This document shows, one piece after another, positions 14,131 to 26,186 of a stretch of 64,000 bases of DNA. Both the position numbers and the translations under genes were made by a program. The notes under the pieces were generated by a model. The model did not search any database. It was not told the DNA's origin and worked only from the letters and a program-made list of their open reading frames with translations. This DNA is from a bacterium (GTDB lineage Bacteria; Krumholzibacteriota; Krumholzibacteriia; LZORAL124-64-63). Where the stretch lies: positions 1,302,001 through 1,366,000 of the forward strand of contig JADJQR010000001.1 in NCBI GenBank assembly GCA_016712675.1. The letters are read 5' to 3'. Position 1 is the stretch's first letter. Every line of letters starts with the position of its first letter.

Positions 14131-14529
14131 TTGCCGACACTTAGTCAGCTGGTCCGCAAGGGCCGTAAGCTCCAGACCAAGAAGAAGAAATGCCCGGCCC
14201 TGCAGGCCTGCCCGCAGCGCAAGGGCGTGTGCACGCGCGTCTACACGCAGACGCCGAAGAAGCCGAACTCGGCGCTTCGGAAGATCGCCCGCGTGCGGCT
14301 GACCAACGGCATCGAAGTGACCGCCTACATTCCCGGCGAGGGCCACAATCTGCAGGAGCACAGCATCGTGCTCGTGCGTGGTGGCCGTGTGAAGGATCTG
14401 CCGGGCGTGCGTTACCATATCGTGCGCGGCACGCAGGACGCGTCGGGCGTCGACAAGCGCCGCCAGGGCCGGTCGAAGTACGGCGCCAAGCGCCCGAAGG
14501 CCGCCAAGGCCGCCAAGGGCAAGAACTAG
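14131..14529 (+). CDS. rpsL: 30S ribosomal protein S12
   Basis: A 132-residue S12, part of the decoding centre. The start is TTG at 14131, giving the canonical (M)[12 protein letters not shown], with GGGAG 8 bases upstream; the longer open frame to 13987 has no family similarity. The streptomycin-site motif [11 protein letters not shown] has both lysines, and [13 protein letters not shown] keeps the second lysine and the aspartate that RimO can methylthiolate, so no S12-based streptomycin resistance is predicted. The lysine/alanine-rich tail ([14 protein letters not shown]) makes it about eight residues longer than usual. It heads the str operon. Confidence 0.97.
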   Translation: MPTLSQLVRKGRKLQTKKKKCPALQACPQRKGVCTRVYTQTPKKPNSALRKIARVRLTNGIEVTAYIPGEGHNLQEHSIVLVRGGRVKDLPGVRYHIVRGTQDASGVDKRRQGRSKYGAKRPKAAKAAKGKN

Positions 14530-14662
14530 TTCAGCGACCCGGTCCCCGCGGGGATCGGGTCGTGTCGCGCCTGCAGCCGGCAAACGGCGCGGCGGCGACG
14601 GGAAACGAAGGCACAAGGCTCGGGACTGCAGGTCGCGAGCAGAAGTCAGGGAGCAAGAGGTA

Positions 14663-15133
14663 ATGTCGCGACGCAGGTCCCCCGAGAAGCGCGAGCTGGC
14701 TGCGGATCCCCGTTACGGTGACGTGATGGTGACCAAGTTCATCAATTACTGCATGAGTGACGGCAAGCGCAGCGTCTCGGAGGCCGCGTTCTACCGCGCC
14801 CTGGACATCGTGAAGGACAAGAGCGGGCAGGATGGGATCGACATCTTCCGGTCCGCGCTGAACAACGTGAAACCCAGCGTCGAAGTGAAGTCCCGGCGTA
14901 TCGGCGGTGCCACCTACCAGGTGCCCGTCGAGATCCGGGCCGAGCGCAGGACGCAGCTGGCCATGCGCTGGCTGATCGGCTTCGCCCGGACCCGGCCCGA
15001 GCAGACGTTCGCCGACCGGCTGGCCGCCGAGTTGTTGATGGCGAGCAAGAACGAAGGACCGTCTATCAAGAAGCGCGAAGACACTCACCGTATGGCTGAA
15101 GCGAACCGTGCGTTCGCCCACTGCCGCTGGTAA
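14663..15133 (+). CDS. rpsG: 30S ribosomal protein S7
   Basis: A 156-residue S7 of standard length. It nucleates assembly of the 30S head and lines the E site. Family hallmarks are [33 protein letters not shown], the [19 protein letters not shown] beta hairpin, and the C-terminal [32 protein letters not shown] purine stretch precedes the ATG. It lies 133 bases after rpsL. S7 is the classical translational repressor of the str operon, but I saw no clear S7 target in the rpsL-rpsG gap. Confidence 0.98.
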   Translation: MSRRRSPEKRELAADPRYGDVMVTKFINYCMSDGKRSVSEAAFYRALDIVKDKSGQDGIDIFRSALNNVKPSVEVKSRRIGGATYQVPVEIRAERRTQLAMRWLIGFARTRPEQTFADRLAAELLMASKNEGPSIKKREDTHRMAEANRAFAHCRW

Positions 15134-15391
15134 GGGTCCCTCTCGTTCGTCACCAAGCGCTCAGTGCTTGACGGATCGCACATTCGAATAGCCTGGTAGT
15201 GTCCCGCGAACGGATTCGGCGGGGCCAGAGGCAATGGAAGCGCACCGCTCGTGTACGAGCCAAGGTGCGCGTGGTGCTGATGGGTTTGTGTCCGGGCCGA
15301 CAGCGGTCGGCGGGGACACGCCCGCGACGGCATCCGCGGCCGGGACCCGGGAGGGAAACGGCGGCAGGGTCCGCAACACGGAGTGTCGACA

Positions 15392-17473
15392 GTGGCTCGC
15401 GAAGTCGCGCTGAACATGATCCGGAACATCGGGATCATGGCTCACATCGACGCGGGCAAGACGACGACCACGGAGCGGATCCTGTACTACACCGGGCGCG
15501 TGCATCGGCCCGGCGACGTGGACGACGGCGCGACCCAGATGGACTACATGGAGCAGGAACGGGAACGCGGCATCACGATCATGTCCGCGGCCACGACCTG
15601 CGCCTGGCGCGAGCACCGGGTCAACATCATCGATACCCCGGGCCACGTGGACTTCACCGCCGAGGTGGAGCGCAGCCTGAGGGTGCTGGACGGAGCGGTC
15701 GCGGTGTTCTGCGGCGTCGGCGGGGTGGAGCCCCAGTCCGAGACCGTCTGGCGGCAGGCGGACCGCTACTCGGTGCCCCGGATCGCGTTCATCAACAAGA
15801 TGGACCGGCTGGGGGCGGACTTCGGGCGGGCGGTCCAGAGCATGGTCGAGCGCCTCGGCGCGAAACCGGTGCCGGTGAGCCTGCCGATCGGGGCCGAGGA
15901 CACTTTCCGGGGCATGATCGACCTGCTGGAGATGCGGGCGATCTACCCGAGCGAGGCCGACCTCGGGACGACCTTCACGGTGGGCGAGATCCCGCCGGAG
16001 CTGCTCGACGACGCGCTGATGGCGCGGCTCGAGCTGATCGAGAAGGTCAGCGAGGCCGACGAGGAGCTCCTGGAGCTCTTCCTGGCCGAGCAGGAGCCGA
16101 CCGTGGAGCAGATCCGCGCCGGGCTCCGGCGGGCCACGCTGGCCGGCGAGCTGGTGCCGGTCCTGTGCGGGTCGGCGCTGAAGAACAAAGGCGTCCGGGA
16201 AGTTCTCGACGCCGTGGTGGATTACCTGCCGTCGCCCCTGGACCGCCCGGCCATCAAAGGCTCGGGTAAGGACGGGGAAGGCGAGCAGCACAGGGCCCCG
16301 AGCGACGACGAGCCGTTCGCAGCCCTGGCCTTCAAGATCCTGGCCGATCCGTTCGCGGGCAGGCTGGCGTTTCTGAGGGTGTACAGCGGGACCTTGGGCG
16401 CGGGCAAGACGGTGCTCAACGTCGCGACGGGAAAGCGGGAACGGATCCAGCGCTTGCTGCGGATGCACGCGGACAAACGCGAGGACGTGACCGAGACCCG
16501 GACCGGCGACATCGTGGCGGCCGTGGGCTTCAAGGAGATCCGCACCGGGGATACGCTCTCGGTGCAGGAACACCCGCTGCTCTTGGACAAGGTGGCGTTC
16601 GCGGAGCCGGTCATCTACATGGCGATCGAACCGCGGACGAAGGCCGACCAGGACAAGCTCGGTGACGCCCTGCAGGCTTTGGCCGACGAGGATCCCACGT
16701 TCCAGGTCCGGCGCGATCCGGACAGCGGACAGCAGGTGATCTGGGGCATGGGCGAGCTGCACCTGGAGATCATGGTCGACCGCCTGCAGCGCGAGCACAA
16801 GGTGGCCTGCGCCACCGGCCGCCCGCAGGTCGCGTACCGGGAAACCGTGACGCGGGAGGTCGTCCAGAAGGGCCACTTCGAGCGGGAGCTCGCCGGCAAG
16901 TCCAACTTTGCCGAGGTCGAGCTGGCGATCCGCCCCGGCGGCTACGGCACCGGGATCGTGTTCGCCGACGAGACGAAGCCGGGCACGTTGCCGGCGGAGT
17001 TCATCCCGTTCGTCGAGCAGTCGGCGCGCCAGGCCTGCGAAACCGGCGTGCTGGCGGGCTACCCGCTGGTCGACCTGCAGATCGCCCTCGTGGGCGGCAG
17101 GCACCAGGAGGGGCAGTCCACGGAGATGGGGTTCCGGAACGCCGCGGTGAGCGCGCTCTGGGACGGGGCGAAGGCGGCGTCACCCGCGCTGCTGGAGCCG
17201 GTGATGGCGGTGGAGATCGCGGTGCCGGCCGAGTTCCTCGGCGACGTCACCGGGCATCTCAGCTCGCGGCGGGGCCGGGTCAACGGCCTGGAGCAGCGGC
17301 GCACCGACCAGATCATCCAGGCCGACGTCCCCTTGGTGGAGATGTTCGGCTACGCGACGCAGCTGCGGTCGCTGACCCAGGGGCGGGGCGTGTTCTCGAT
17401 GCAGTTGGCCCGGTACGACAAGGTGCCGGACCGGATCGCCGCGGAGATCACGCGGCTTTACGCGGGGGCCTGA
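15392..17473 (+). CDS. fusA: Translation elongation factor G, variant domain IV
   Basis: A 693-residue EF-G, the GTPase that drives ribosomal translocation and, with RRF, recycling. The G domain is intact: AHIDAGKTT (P-loop), [12 protein letters not shown] (switch I), DTPGHVDF and NKMDR. Of the possible GTG codons, 15392 is preferred because GGAG lies eight bases before it and it gives (M)AREV. Domain V keeps [17 protein letters not shown]. Domain IV is odd: the usual K.SGGRGQYG loop is replaced by [19 protein letters not shown], and the tip reads [13 protein letters not shown] in place of the usual S-rich GSYHDVDSSE. This recalls the divergent spd/mitochondrial-type EF-G subfamilies, but its position in the str operon argues that it is the main factor. 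The subfamily is uncertain. Confidence 0.93.
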   Translation: MAREVALNMIRNIGIMAHIDAGKTTTTERILYYTGRVHRPGDVDDGATQMDYMEQERERGITIMSAATTCAWREHRVNIIDTPGHVDFTAEVERSLRVLDGAVAVFCGVGGVEPQSETVWRQADRYSVPRIAFINKMDRLGADFGRAVQSMVERLGAKPVPVSLPIGAEDTFRGMIDLLEMRAIYPSEADLGTTFTVGEIPPELLDDALMARLELIEKVSEADEELLELFLAEQEPTVEQIRAGLRRATLAGELVPVLCGSALKNKGVREVLDAVVDYLPSPLDRPAIKGSGKDGEGEQHRAPSDDEPFAALAFKILADPFAGRLAFLRVYSGTLGAGKTVLNVATGKRERIQRLLRMHADKREDVTETRTGDIVAAVGFKEIRTGDTLSVQEHPLLLDKVAFAEPVIYMAIEPRTKADQDKLGDALQALADEDPTFQVRRDPDSGQQVIWGMGELHLEIMVDRLQREHKVACATGRPQVAYRETVTREVVQKGHFERELAGKSNFAEVELAIRPGGYGTGIVFADETKPGTLPAEFIPFVEQSARQACETGVLAGYPLVDLQIALVGGRHQEGQSTEMGFRNAAVSALWDGAKAASPALLEPVMAVEIAVPAEFLGDVTGHLSSRRGRVNGLEQRRTDQIIQADVPLVEMFGYATQLRSLTQGRGVFSMQLARYDKVPDRIAAEITRLYAGA

Positions 17474-17519
17474 GGCCGGTAGACCGGACCAGACGGCCCC
17501 ATGCAGGAGGTAGCCAGGA

Positions 17520-18713
<1,194 letters not shown>

Positions 18714-18815
18714 GAACGAACGCAGCGACAGGCGAGCAGGCGCCGCTGCCTGCACCGGGACGATTCCCGGGCGAACGGCGGCGAAGCTGGAGTAGCCATC
18801 GCCAAGGAGAACGAA

Positions 18816-19124
18816 GTGGCACGTCAGAAGATCAAGATCAGGCTGAGAGCCTACGAGCCGGCGGTGCTGGACCGCTCCGCCGAGATCATCGTCTCGACGG
18901 CGCTCAAGACCGGTGCACTGGTCCGCGGGCCGATCCCGCTGCCCACCAGGAAGTCCATCTATACGGTCCTGCGCTCGCCGCACGTCGACAAGAAGTCGCG
19001 TGAGCAGTTCGAGATGCGGATCCACAAGCGGCTGATCGAGATCGAGAACTCGACGCCGCAGACGACGGAGTTCCTCAAGAAGCTGTCCCTCCCGGCCAGC
19101 GTGGACGTCGAGATCAAGGTCTGA
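18816..19124 (+). CDS. rpsJ: 30S ribosomal protein S10 (NusE)
   Basis: A 102-residue S10. It is part of the 30S head and, as NusE, partners NusG and NusB in antitermination. It starts at GTG 18816 with AAGGAGAACGAA directly upstream, giving (M)[13 protein letters not shown]. The family features [26 protein letters not shown], with the exposed loop, and [11 protein letters not shown] are clear. It leads the S10 group in the standard order rpsJ-rplC-rplD-rplW-rplB-rpsS-rplV-rpsC-rplP-rpmC-rpsQ. Confidence 0.98.
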   Translation: MARQKIKIRLRAYEPAVLDRSAEIIVSTALKTGALVRGPIPLPTRKSIYTVLRSPHVDKKSREQFEMRIHKRLIEIENSTPQTTEFLKKLSLPASVDVEIKV

Positions 19125-19192
19125 TACCGCCAGAGTCTGGCGCCGCCGGGATCCGCAGACGGAGCCTGAGCAGGCGGCAAGGGAGCAACGAA

Positions 19193-19813
19193 ATGATCGG
19201 ACTGATCGGCAAGAAGCTGGGTATGACGCGGACCTTCCAGCCGGATGGTCGCAGCGTGCCCGTCACGGTCATCCAGGCCGGGCCCTGCATCGTCACCCAG
19301 GTCAAGAACCTGGCGCACGACGGCTACAGTTCCGTCCAGTTGGGCTTCGGTGCCAAGAAGCCCAAGAACACGCCGCTGCCCATGCAGGGGCATTTCCGCA
19401 AGGCAGGCTCCGACCCTCTGCGGACCGTCCACGAGTTCCGGCTGGATACGGGCCATGCCTACAAGCTGGGCCAGACCGTCGGGGTCTCGGAACTGACGGA
19501 TGTCGTGCGGGTCGATGTCACGGGCGTCACCAAGGGCAAGGGTTTCCAGGGCGGCATCAAGCGCCATGGTCACCACCGCGGCCCGGCCGCCCACGGCTCG
19601 AAGAACGTGCGTGACCCGGGCTCGATGGGTATGCACACCTTCCCGGGGCGCGTGTTCCCGGGCAAGGCCATGCCGGGCCAGATGGGCAACAAGCAGCAGA
19701 CGAAGAAGAATCTCACGGTCGTCGCGATCGACCAGGAGCGGAATCTTCTGCTGGTGAAGGGCAGCGTGCCCGGCGCCACGAACGGCATCGTCTTCATCCG
19801 GCCCAGCCGTTAG
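19193..19813 (+). CDS. rplC: 50S ribosomal protein L3
   Basis: A 206-residue L3, one of the first proteins in 50S assembly, reaching toward the peptidyl transferase centre. It begins [13 protein letters not shown] and contains [21 protein letters not shown], the extended loop, whose [15 protein letters not shown] segment carries the glutamine that PrmB methylates in other bacteria. AAGGGAGCAACGAA precedes the ATG. Length and order are ordinary. Confidence 0.98.
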   Translation: MIGLIGKKLGMTRTFQPDGRSVPVTVIQAGPCIVTQVKNLAHDGYSSVQLGFGAKKPKNTPLPMQGHFRKAGSDPLRTVHEFRLDTGHAYKLGQTVGVSELTDVVRVDVTGVTKGKGFQGGIKRHGHHRGPAAHGSKNVRDPGSMGMHTFPGRVFPGKAMPGQMGNKQQTKKNLTVVAIDQERNLLLVKGSVPGATNGIVFIRPSR

Positions 19814-19863
19814 TCGCGGAGCGGGACCGGCGGACCGGACACGAGAAACGGACGAGGTAAGAC

Positions 19864-20493
19864 ATGGCAACGGCTAGACTCTTCGACGGGGCAGGCAAGC
19901 AGAAGGGGACCGTGGAACTCCCGGCCTCGCTGTTCGCGCAGCCCGTCCACAAGCAGTCCCTGTACGAGGTCGTGCGCAACTACCTGGCCAACCAGCGCCA
20001 GGGAACCCACGACACGAAGACGCGCGCCGAGGTCGACTACTCGGGCAAGAAGCTCTACAAGCAGAAGGGCACGGGCCGCGCCCGCGCCGGCGACGCCAAG
20101 AGTCCGACCCGCGTCGGCGGCGGCGTGGCGTTCGGTCCGCACCCGCGCGACTACGGCTACAAGGTGCAGCGCAAGGTCAAGCGCAAGGCGCTCACGAGCG
20201 CCCTGAGCGACCGCGCGGGCGCCGAGCGCGTCACGGTGCTCGAGGATGTCAACCTGGCGACGCCCAAGACGTCGAAGATGGCCGCCGTGTTCGCCGCGAT
20301 GGCGCTGCCCGGCCGGCACACGCTGTTCGTCGTCGAGCCCGGTGCCGACAGCCTCTGGAAGTCGACCCGCAACCTGCGGGGCGTGCGGGTGCTGCGCGCG
20401 AACGACCTGAACGCCTACACGATCCTGTGGGCCGACAACGTGGTCTTCACGCAGAAGGCCCTCGCGGGCGCCGAGGAGGTCTTCGCGAAATGA
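19864..20493 (+). CDS. rplD: 50S ribosomal protein L4
   Basis: A 209-residue L4 with the expected globular domain and a long exit-tunnel loop ([26 protein letters not shown]) rich in basic residues. L4 lines the constriction of the nascent-chain tunnel, and in enterobacteria it regulates the S10 operon; no L4-responsive leader was recognised here. It ends with a four-base ATGA overlap into rplW, so the two are translationally coupled. Confidence 0.98.
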   Translation: MATARLFDGAGKQKGTVELPASLFAQPVHKQSLYEVVRNYLANQRQGTHDTKTRAEVDYSGKKLYKQKGTGRARAGDAKSPTRVGGGVAFGPHPRDYGYKVQRKVKRKALTSALSDRAGAERVTVLEDVNLATPKTSKMAAVFAAMALPGRHTLFVVEPGADSLWKSTRNLRGVRVLRANDLNAYTILWADNVVFTQKALAGAEEVFAK

Positions 20494-20780
20494 AGGACCT
20501 GAGCAAAGTCATCGTGCGGCCCCTGATCACCGAGCAGGGCACCGACATGCGCGAGAAGTACAACCAGTACTTCTTCGAGGTCGCCGTCGCGGCGAACAAG
20601 CTCGAGATCCGCCAGGCGGTCGAGCACTTCTTCGGTGTCAAGGTGACCAGCGTGCGCACCATGAACTACCGCGGCAAGATCAAGCGGATGGGGCGCCACG
20701 AAGGCAAGCGGGCCGATTGGAAGAAGGCCATCGTCACGCTGGCCAAGGACGACACCATCGACCTCTTCGAGATCGTCTAA
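20490..20780 (+). CDS. rplW: 50S ribosomal protein L23
   Basis: A 96-residue L23, located at the tunnel exit, where trigger factor and SRP dock. The ATG at 20490 overlaps the rplD stop (ATGA) and has GAGGAGGT nine bases upstream. The product begins [17 protein letters not shown] and contains [18 protein letters not shown] and [20 protein letters not shown], typical of the family. Confidence 0.97.
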   Translation: MKDLSKVIVRPLITEQGTDMREKYNQYFFEVAVAANKLEIRQAVEHFFGVKVTSVRTMNYRGKIKRMGRHEGKRADWKKAIVTLAKDDTIDLFEIV

Positions 20781-20796
20781 AGAGGAGCGCAAAGGC

Positions 20797-21627
<831 letters not shown>

Positions 21628-21647
21628 GAAAAGGAAGGTTCCAAGTC

Positions 21648-21914
21648 ATGGCGCGTTCGATCAAGAAGGGACCCTTCATCCAGGAAGCCCTTTTCGCGAA
21701 GGTCGAGGCCCTGAACAGCCGCGGCGACAAGCGGGTCATCAAGACCTGGTCGCGGCGCTCGACGATCGCCCCCGAGTTCCTCGGGCACACGATCGCCGTG
21801 CACAACGGCAAGCAGTTCGTGCCGGTCTACGTGCAGGAGAACATGGTCGGGCACAAGTTGGGCGAGTTCGCTCCGACGCGCACGTACCGCGGGCACACCA
21901 GCAAGAAGAAGTAG
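21648..21914 (+). CDS. rpsS: 30S ribosomal protein S19
   Basis: An 88-residue S19 in the 30S head, in contact with S13. [16 protein letters not shown], the [20 protein letters not shown] core and [16 protein letters not shown] are diagnostic. The ATG at 21648 is preceded by AAGGAAGG. A much longer open frame upstream of this start overlaps rplB and is not coding. Confidence 0.97.
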   Translation: MARSIKKGPFIQEALFAKVEALNSRGDKRVIKTWSRRSTIAPEFLGHTIAVHNGKQFVPVYVQENMVGHKLGEFAPTRTYRGHTSKKK

Positions 21915-21927
21915 CGGAGGTACCACG

Positions 21928-22275
21928 ATGGAGGCACGCGCCAGAGCCCATCACATCCGGATCTCGGCCCGCAAGGCGCGGTTGGTGGCCGACCTGATCC
22001 GGGGCAAGAACCTGGACGAGGCCCTGAGCATCCTGGCCCTCACGCAGAAGAAGGCATCGCCCATCCTGCGCAAGGTCATGCTCTCGGCTGCGGCCAACGT
22101 CCGCTTCAAGGACGACGGCGGGCATCCGCTGCCGAACGCGCGGATCTTCGTCAAGGAGATCCGGATCGACGAAGGCCCGACGATGAAGCGGATCCGCCCG
22201 CGCTCGCAAGGTCGCGCCTTCAGCATCTTCAAGCGGACGGCGCACGTGGACATCACGGTGGCGGCGGACGTCTGA
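21928..22275 (+). CDS. rplV: 50S ribosomal protein L22
   Basis: A 115-residue L22. Its long beta hairpin (KEIRIDEGPTMKRIRPRSQGR) forms the tunnel constriction with L4. The N-terminal ARAHHIRISARKARLVADLIRG is characteristic. No insertion is seen in the hairpin where macrolide-resistance changes occur. CGGAGGT lies six bases before the ATG, 13 bases after rpsS. Confidence 0.97.
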   Translation: MEARARAHHIRISARKARLVADLIRGKNLDEALSILALTQKKASPILRKVMLSAAANVRFKDDGGHPLPNARIFVKEIRIDEGPTMKRIRPRSQGRAFSIFKRTAHVDITVAADV

Positions 22276-22375
22276 GCGAACGATTGAGCGGCGGCCTGGC
22301 CGCCAGTGGGAAGCCGAGCCGGACCGAGTCGCCCCGACGGGCGGGCAAGGTATCCGGCGCTGAGGAAGGAAGACC

Positions 22376-23050
22376 ATGGGTCAGAAGACACATCCGATCG
22401 GGTTCCGGCTGGGAATCGTCAAGGACTGGAACGCCACCTGGTTCAACGAGAGGCACTTCGCCGACTGGTTGAACGAGGACCTTCTGGTGCGGAAGTACGT
22501 GCAGGCCAGCGTCGGCGCTGCCGGCGTGGAGTCGATCAAGATCAAGCGCTTCCGCGAGAAGGTCATCATCATCGTGGCCACCAGCCGGCCCGGCGTGGTG
22601 ATCGGCAAGAAGGGGCAGAAGGCGGACCTGCTCCGCGCCGAACTGCAGAAGCTGCTCGGCAAGAACGTGAAGCTGGACGTCGAGGAAGTGAAGAAGCCCG
22701 AGCTCAGCGCGCCGCTGGTGGCCGACCACATCGCGCAGCAGCTCGAAGGCCGCGTCGCCTTCCGTCGCGCCATGAAGAAGTCGATCGCCACCGCGATGCG
22801 GATGGGCGCCAAGGGCATCAAGATCCGCTGTGCGGGCCGTCTGGGCGGCGCCGAGATCGCGCGGGTCGAGTCGTACCACGACGGCAGCGTGCCCCTGCAC
22901 ACCCTGCGGGCGGACATCGACTACGGCGTGGCCACGGCCCGGACGGCGTACGGCGCCATCGGCGTGAAGGTGTGGATCTGCAAGGGCGAGATCTTCCCGG
23001 CCGAGTTCAAGGAGTCCCTGCGCAAGCAGGTCGTGGAGCAGCGCGCCTGA
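22376..23050 (+). CDS. rpsC: 30S ribosomal protein S3
   Basis: A 224-residue S3 at the mRNA entry site. It starts MGQKTHPIGFRLGI, carries a KH domain with ATSRPGVVIGKKGQKADLL, and the C-terminal domain with GIKIRCAGRLGGAEIARVE. GGAAGGAAGA precedes the ATG. The 100-base gap after rplV holds no hairpin worth reporting. Length is normal. Confidence 0.98.
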   Translation: MGQKTHPIGFRLGIVKDWNATWFNERHFADWLNEDLLVRKYVQASVGAAGVESIKIKRFREKVIIIVATSRPGVVIGKKGQKADLLRAELQKLLGKNVKLDVEEVKKPELSAPLVADHIAQQLEGRVAFRRAMKKSIATAMRMGAKGIKIRCAGRLGGAEIARVESYHDGSVPLHTLRADIDYGVATARTAYGAIGVKVWICKGEIFPAEFKESLRKQVVEQRA

Positions 23051-23126
23051 CAGCGGCCGCGCCCCGGTGAACCCGAAAGCGACGGCGCCCGGCGCCATCG
23101 CCTGAAGAAGAAGAGGTCGACGAGCC

Positions 23127-23540
23127 ATGTTGATGCCGAAGCGCACGAAGTACCGGAAGATGTTCAAGGGCCGCGTCCGCGGCGTGGCCAGCCGCGGCGC
23201 CACGGTGGCCTTCGGGGACTACGGCCTGCAGGCTGTCGGCGCGGGCTGGCTGACCAGCCGCCAGCTGGAAGCGACCCGTGTCGCGGTCACGCGCCGGATG
23301 AAGCGCGTCGGCCAGGTCTGGATCCGGGTCTTCCCGGACAAGCCGATCACCCTTAAGCCCGCGGAAACCCGCATGGGCAAGGGCAAGGGCGCGCCCGAGT
23401 ACTGGGTGGCCGTCGTCAAGCCGGGCCGGGTCCTGCTGGAGATCAATGGCGTCGACCACGCCCTGGCCAAGGAAGCCCTGGCCCTCGGCGCCGCTAAGCT
23501 GCCGTTCAAGACGCGGGTCATCAGCCGCGGAGGGGAATAA
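23127..23540 (+). CDS. rplP: 50S ribosomal protein L16
   Basis: A 137-residue L16, which helps position tRNA at the A site. It opens with [16 protein letters not shown]; the codons are ATG TTG ATG, so the start could be 23127 or 23133. Core motifs [41 protein letters not shown] and [14 protein letters not shown] are present, including the arginine region hydroxylated by YcfD in some bacteria. A GAAGAAGAAGAGG purine run lies upstream. It ends three bases before rpmC. Confidence 0.97.
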   Translation: MLMPKRTKYRKMFKGRVRGVASRGATVAFGDYGLQAVGAGWLTSRQLEATRVAVTRRMKRVGQVWIRVFPDKPITLKPAETRMGKGKGAPEYWVAVVKPGRVLLEINGVDHALAKEALALGAAKLPFKTRVISRGGE

Positions 23541-23543
23541 GCC

Positions 23544-23741
23544 ATGACGAAGGCCCATGATCTGCGCGACCTGGCGGTCGAGGAACTCGAGAACCGCGTG
23601 CGCGAGAAGTCCGAAGAGCTGATGAATCTGCGGATCCAGCTCAACATGCGGCGACTGGACAACCCGTTGCGGGTGCGCGAGACCCGTCGTGAAATCGCGG
23701 TCCTGAAGACCGTCATCAACCAGAAGAAGGGCGCCCGGTAG
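23544..23741 (+). CDS. rpmC: 50S ribosomal protein L29
   Basis: A 65-residue two-helix L29 next to L23 at the tunnel exit. The start MTKAHDLRDLAVEELENRV and the MNLRIQLNMRRLDNPLRVR segment fit the family. GGAGGGGAATAA just before the ATG overlaps the end of rplP, suggesting coupling. Confidence 0.95.
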   Translation: MTKAHDLRDLAVEELENRVREKSEELMNLRIQLNMRRLDNPLRVRETRREIAVLKTVINQKKGAR

Positions 23742-23800
23742 GCGCGGAAACCGGGACCCGGCGCCGCACGCGAGCGCGACCGGAGCCAGGGAGAGGAACG

Positions 23801-24064
23801 ATGGCCAACACCGAACGCAATCTGAGAGCCGTCCGCATCGGCCAGGTCGTGTCCAGCAAGATGGACAAGACGGTGGTCGTCACGGTCAGCCGCCGGTTTC
23901 CGCATCCGCTGTACAAGCGGATCATCACCCGCACGATGCGCCTGGTGGCCCACGACGAGGCCAACGAGTGTCGCGAGGGCGACGTGGTGAAGGTCATGGC
24001 CGTGCGGCCGCTCTCCAAGACCAAGCGCTGGCGCGTCGCGGAGATCATGGAGAAGGCCAAGTAA
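23801..24064 (+). CDS. rpsQ: 30S ribosomal protein S17
   Basis: An 87-residue OB-fold S17, a primary 16S rRNA binder. RAVRIGQVVSSKMDKTVVV and CREGDVVKVMAVRPLSKTKRW are the family hallmarks. GGGAGAGGAACG is the ribosome site. The 132 bases between this gene and rplN are longer than most gaps in the block and show no convincing structure. Confidence 0.97.
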   Translation: MANTERNLRAVRIGQVVSSKMDKTVVVTVSRRFPHPLYKRIITRTMRLVAHDEANECREGDVVKVMAVRPLSKTKRWRVAEIMEKAK

Positions 24065-24196
24065 TCCTGCGGACGGGTCGTCCCGCGGACCAGGGGTCCC
24101 GCGGGCACGTCGTCCACCGGACGCTTCGTCCACAGGAAGCGCAGCCCCCCGGGCAGAGGCCGTCAAAGCGGCCGGGAAAGTCGAAGGACTGGTGAC

Positions 24197-24568
24197 ATGA
24201 TTCAGGAATCGACACGGTTGATCGTCGCGGACAACTCCGGCGCCAAGGTCGTCGAGTGCTTCCGCGTGCTGGGCGGCTCCAAGCGGCGTTACGCCCGCGT
24301 GGGCGACATCATCGTCGCCGCCGTCAAGACGGCCATCCCCAACGGCAACGTGAAGAAGGGGCAGGTCGTCAAGTGCGTGATCGTGCGCACCCGCAAGGAA
24401 GTGGGCCGCAAGGACGGTAGCTACATCCGTTTCAGCGACAACGCGGCCGTGATCCTGGCCGCCGACACGCAGGAACCGGTCGGCACCCGCATCTTCGGGC
24501 CCGTGGCGCGCGAACTACGCGACAAGAAGTTCATGAAGATCGTTTCGCTGGCGCCGGAGGTGCTGTGA
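24197..24568 (+). CDS. rplN: 50S ribosomal protein L14
   Basis: A 123-residue L14, forming inter-subunit bridges with 16S rRNA. It starts [17 protein letters not shown] and has [17 protein letters not shown] and [20 protein letters not shown]. Its stop overlaps the rplX start as TGATG, so these two are coupled. It opens the spc group (rplN-rplX-rplE-rpsN-rpsH-rplF-rplR-rpsE-rpmD-rplO-secY). Confidence 0.98.
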   Translation: MIQESTRLIVADNSGAKVVECFRVLGGSKRRYARVGDIIVAAVKTAIPNGNVKKGQVVKCVIVRTRKEVGRKDGSYIRFSDNAAVILAADTQEPVGTRIFGPVARELRDKKFMKIVSLAPEVL

Positions 24569-24882
24569 TGCGTCTGAAGAAGAACGACACCGTCCGCGTG
24601 ATCACCGGCGAGGACAAGGGCAAGGAGGGGCGGATCCTCAAGGTCTTCCCCGACAAGGGCCGGATCATCGTCGAGAAGGTCAACCTGATCAAGCGCCACA
24701 CCCGGCCCTCGAAGTCGCTGCCGCAGGGCGGCATCATCGAGAAGGAAGCGCCGATCAACGTGACGAACGTGATGCTGGTCTGCCCGAAGACGGGCAAGCC
24801 GACCCGCGTCGGCAGTCAGGTCCTGAGCGACGGTAGCCGCGCGCGCGTGAGCCGCAAGAGCGGCGACATGATCAACGACTGA
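24568..24882 (+). CDS. rplX: 50S ribosomal protein L24
   Basis: A 104-residue L24 with a KOW domain ([21 protein letters not shown]), an early assembly protein near the tunnel exit. The ATG at 24568 shares its A with the rplN TGA and has GGAGGTG upstream; the GTG one codon earlier would add a single residue. The C-terminal domain [12 protein letters not shown] is typical. Confidence 0.96.
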   Translation: MRLKKNDTVRVITGEDKGKEGRILKVFPDKGRIIVEKVNLIKRHTRPSKSLPQGGIIEKEAPINVTNVMLVCPKTGKPTRVGSQVLSDGSRARVSRKSGDMIND

Positions 24883-24950
24883 CGGACCCGTCGACAGGCC
24901 GTTGTCACCACCAGTGTCCGATTCCCGGGCGCTGCCGGAAGGAAAGAGAA

Positions 24951-25502
24951 ATGGCTGCTGCAGCTAAGCCCAACCTGAGGGTCAAGTACGAAGCGAGCGT
25001 CGTGCCGGCCCTGCAGGAGAAGTTCCAGTACTCGAGTTCGATGCAGGTCCCGCGCCCGGTCAAGGTCGTGATCAACATGGGGCTCGGTCGCGCGCCCAAC
25101 AATCCGAAGCTGCTCGACGCGGCCTGCGGGGATCTCGAGATGATCACCGGCCAGAAGGCCGTGAAGACCAAGGCCAGGAAGTCGGTTTCGAACTTCAAGA
25201 TCCGGCAGGGTATGCAGATCGGCGTCTGTGTCACGCTGCGCGACCGTCGGATGTGGGAGTTCCTGGACCGCTTCATCAATGTGTCGCTGCCGCGCATCCG
25301 CGACTTCCGCGGGCTGCCCGCGCGCCTGAGCGGTTCGGGCGACTACACGCTGGGCCTCAAGGACCAGCTGATCTTCCCGGAGATCGACTACGACAAGGTG
25401 GACGAACCGCGCGGCATGAACGTGACGATCGTGACCACCGCCACGAACGACGAAGAGGGCCGTGAGCTGCTGCGCCTGCTGGGCATGCCCTTCCGGCGCT
25501 AA
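24951..25502 (+). CDS. rplE: 50S ribosomal protein L5
   Basis: A 183-residue L5, which binds 5S rRNA and touches P-site tRNA. It shows [14 protein letters not shown], the [20 protein letters not shown] stretch, [16 protein letters not shown] and [32 protein letters not shown] precedes the ATG. A 68-base gap follows rplX. Confidence 0.98.
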   Translation: MAAAAKPNLRVKYEASVVPALQEKFQYSSSMQVPRPVKVVINMGLGRAPNNPKLLDAACGDLEMITGQKAVKTKARKSVSNFKIRQGMQIGVCVTLRDRRMWEFLDRFINVSLPRIRDFRGLPARLSGSGDYTLGLKDQLIFPEIDYDKVDEPRGMNVTIVTTATNDEEGRELLRLLGMPFRR

Positions 25503-25515
25503 GGAGGAACGAGTT

Positions 25516-25701
25516 TTGGCCAAGAAATCGCTGATTGCCAAATCACAGCGCACGCCCAAGTTCAAGGTGCGGGCCTACAACCGCTGCCGCCGCTGTGGGC
25601 GTCCGCGGGCCTTCATCCGTCGCTTCGGCCTTTGCCGGCTCTGTTTCCGGCAACTCGCGTTGAACGGCGACATCCCCGGTGTCGTCAAGGCCAGCTGGTA
25701 A
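25516..25701 (+). CDS. rpsN: 30S ribosomal protein S14, zinc-binding type Z
   Basis: A 61-residue S14 of the short zinc type. It starts at TTG 25516, with AAGGAGG eight bases upstream, giving (M)[18 protein letters not shown]. Cys24, Cys27, Cys40 and Cys43 form the zinc ribbon (RCRRCG and LCRLC). The tail ends [11 protein letters not shown]. Being the C+ form, it needs zinc. No zinc-independent paralogue is in this window. Confidence 0.96.
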   Translation: MAKKSLIAKSQRTPKFKVRAYNRCRRCGRPRAFIRRFGLCRLCFRQLALNGDIPGVVKASW

Positions 25702-25724
25702 CGGCAGTCCAGGAGCAGGTGAAC

Positions 25725-26132
25725 ATGAGCATGACCGATCCCATCGCGGATATGCTGACCCGCATCCGGAACGCCACGCAGGCGGGCCACCGTCGGGTCG
25801 AGATTCCCGCGTCGAACCAGAAGAAGGCCGTGGCCGACGTTCTGGTGCAGCAGGGCTACATCGAGAAGTACGAGATGCTGGACGACAGCGCCCAGGGCAC
25901 CGTGCGCATCTTCCTGAAGTACCAGCTTCGGGAAGGGCAGCGCATCGGCGTGATCGAGGGCATCCGGCGCGTGAGCCGCCCCGGTCGTCGCATCTTCGCA
26001 GGCAAGGACAGCATCCCCAAGGTGTGCGGCGGATACGGCATTTCGATCCTGTCGACGAACCAGGGGATCCTGACGGGGCACCAGTGCCGGATGCGTGGCA
26101 TCGGCGGCGAAGTGCTCTGCGAGATCTGGTAG
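25725..26132 (+). CDS. rpsH: 30S ribosomal protein S8
   Basis: A 135-residue S8, a central-domain 16S binder that in Escherichia coli also represses the spc operon. The ATG at 25725 gives MSMTDPIADMLTRIRNA and has AGGAG nine bases ahead; the ATG at 25731 is a possible alternative. The C-terminus KVCGGYGISILSTNQGILTG and VLCEIW are diagnostic. The S8 target usually lies at rplE, and I did not identify it. Confidence 0.97.
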   Translation: MSMTDPIADMLTRIRNATQAGHRRVEIPASNQKKAVADVLVQQGYIEKYEMLDDSAQGTVRIFLKYQLREGQRIGVIEGIRRVSRPGRRIFAGKDSIPKVCGGYGISILSTNQGILTGHQCRMRGIGGEVLCEIW

Positions 26133-26186
26133 CAACCGGCACCGCTTCAGCCGGTCCGGCTGCGGCAGTTTGCGGAGGAAACGGAC

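Noticed and set aside
15168-15202. TTGACG between rpsG and fusA as an internal promoter
   Set aside because: No minus-10-like hexamer lies at 16-18 bases; only a half site.
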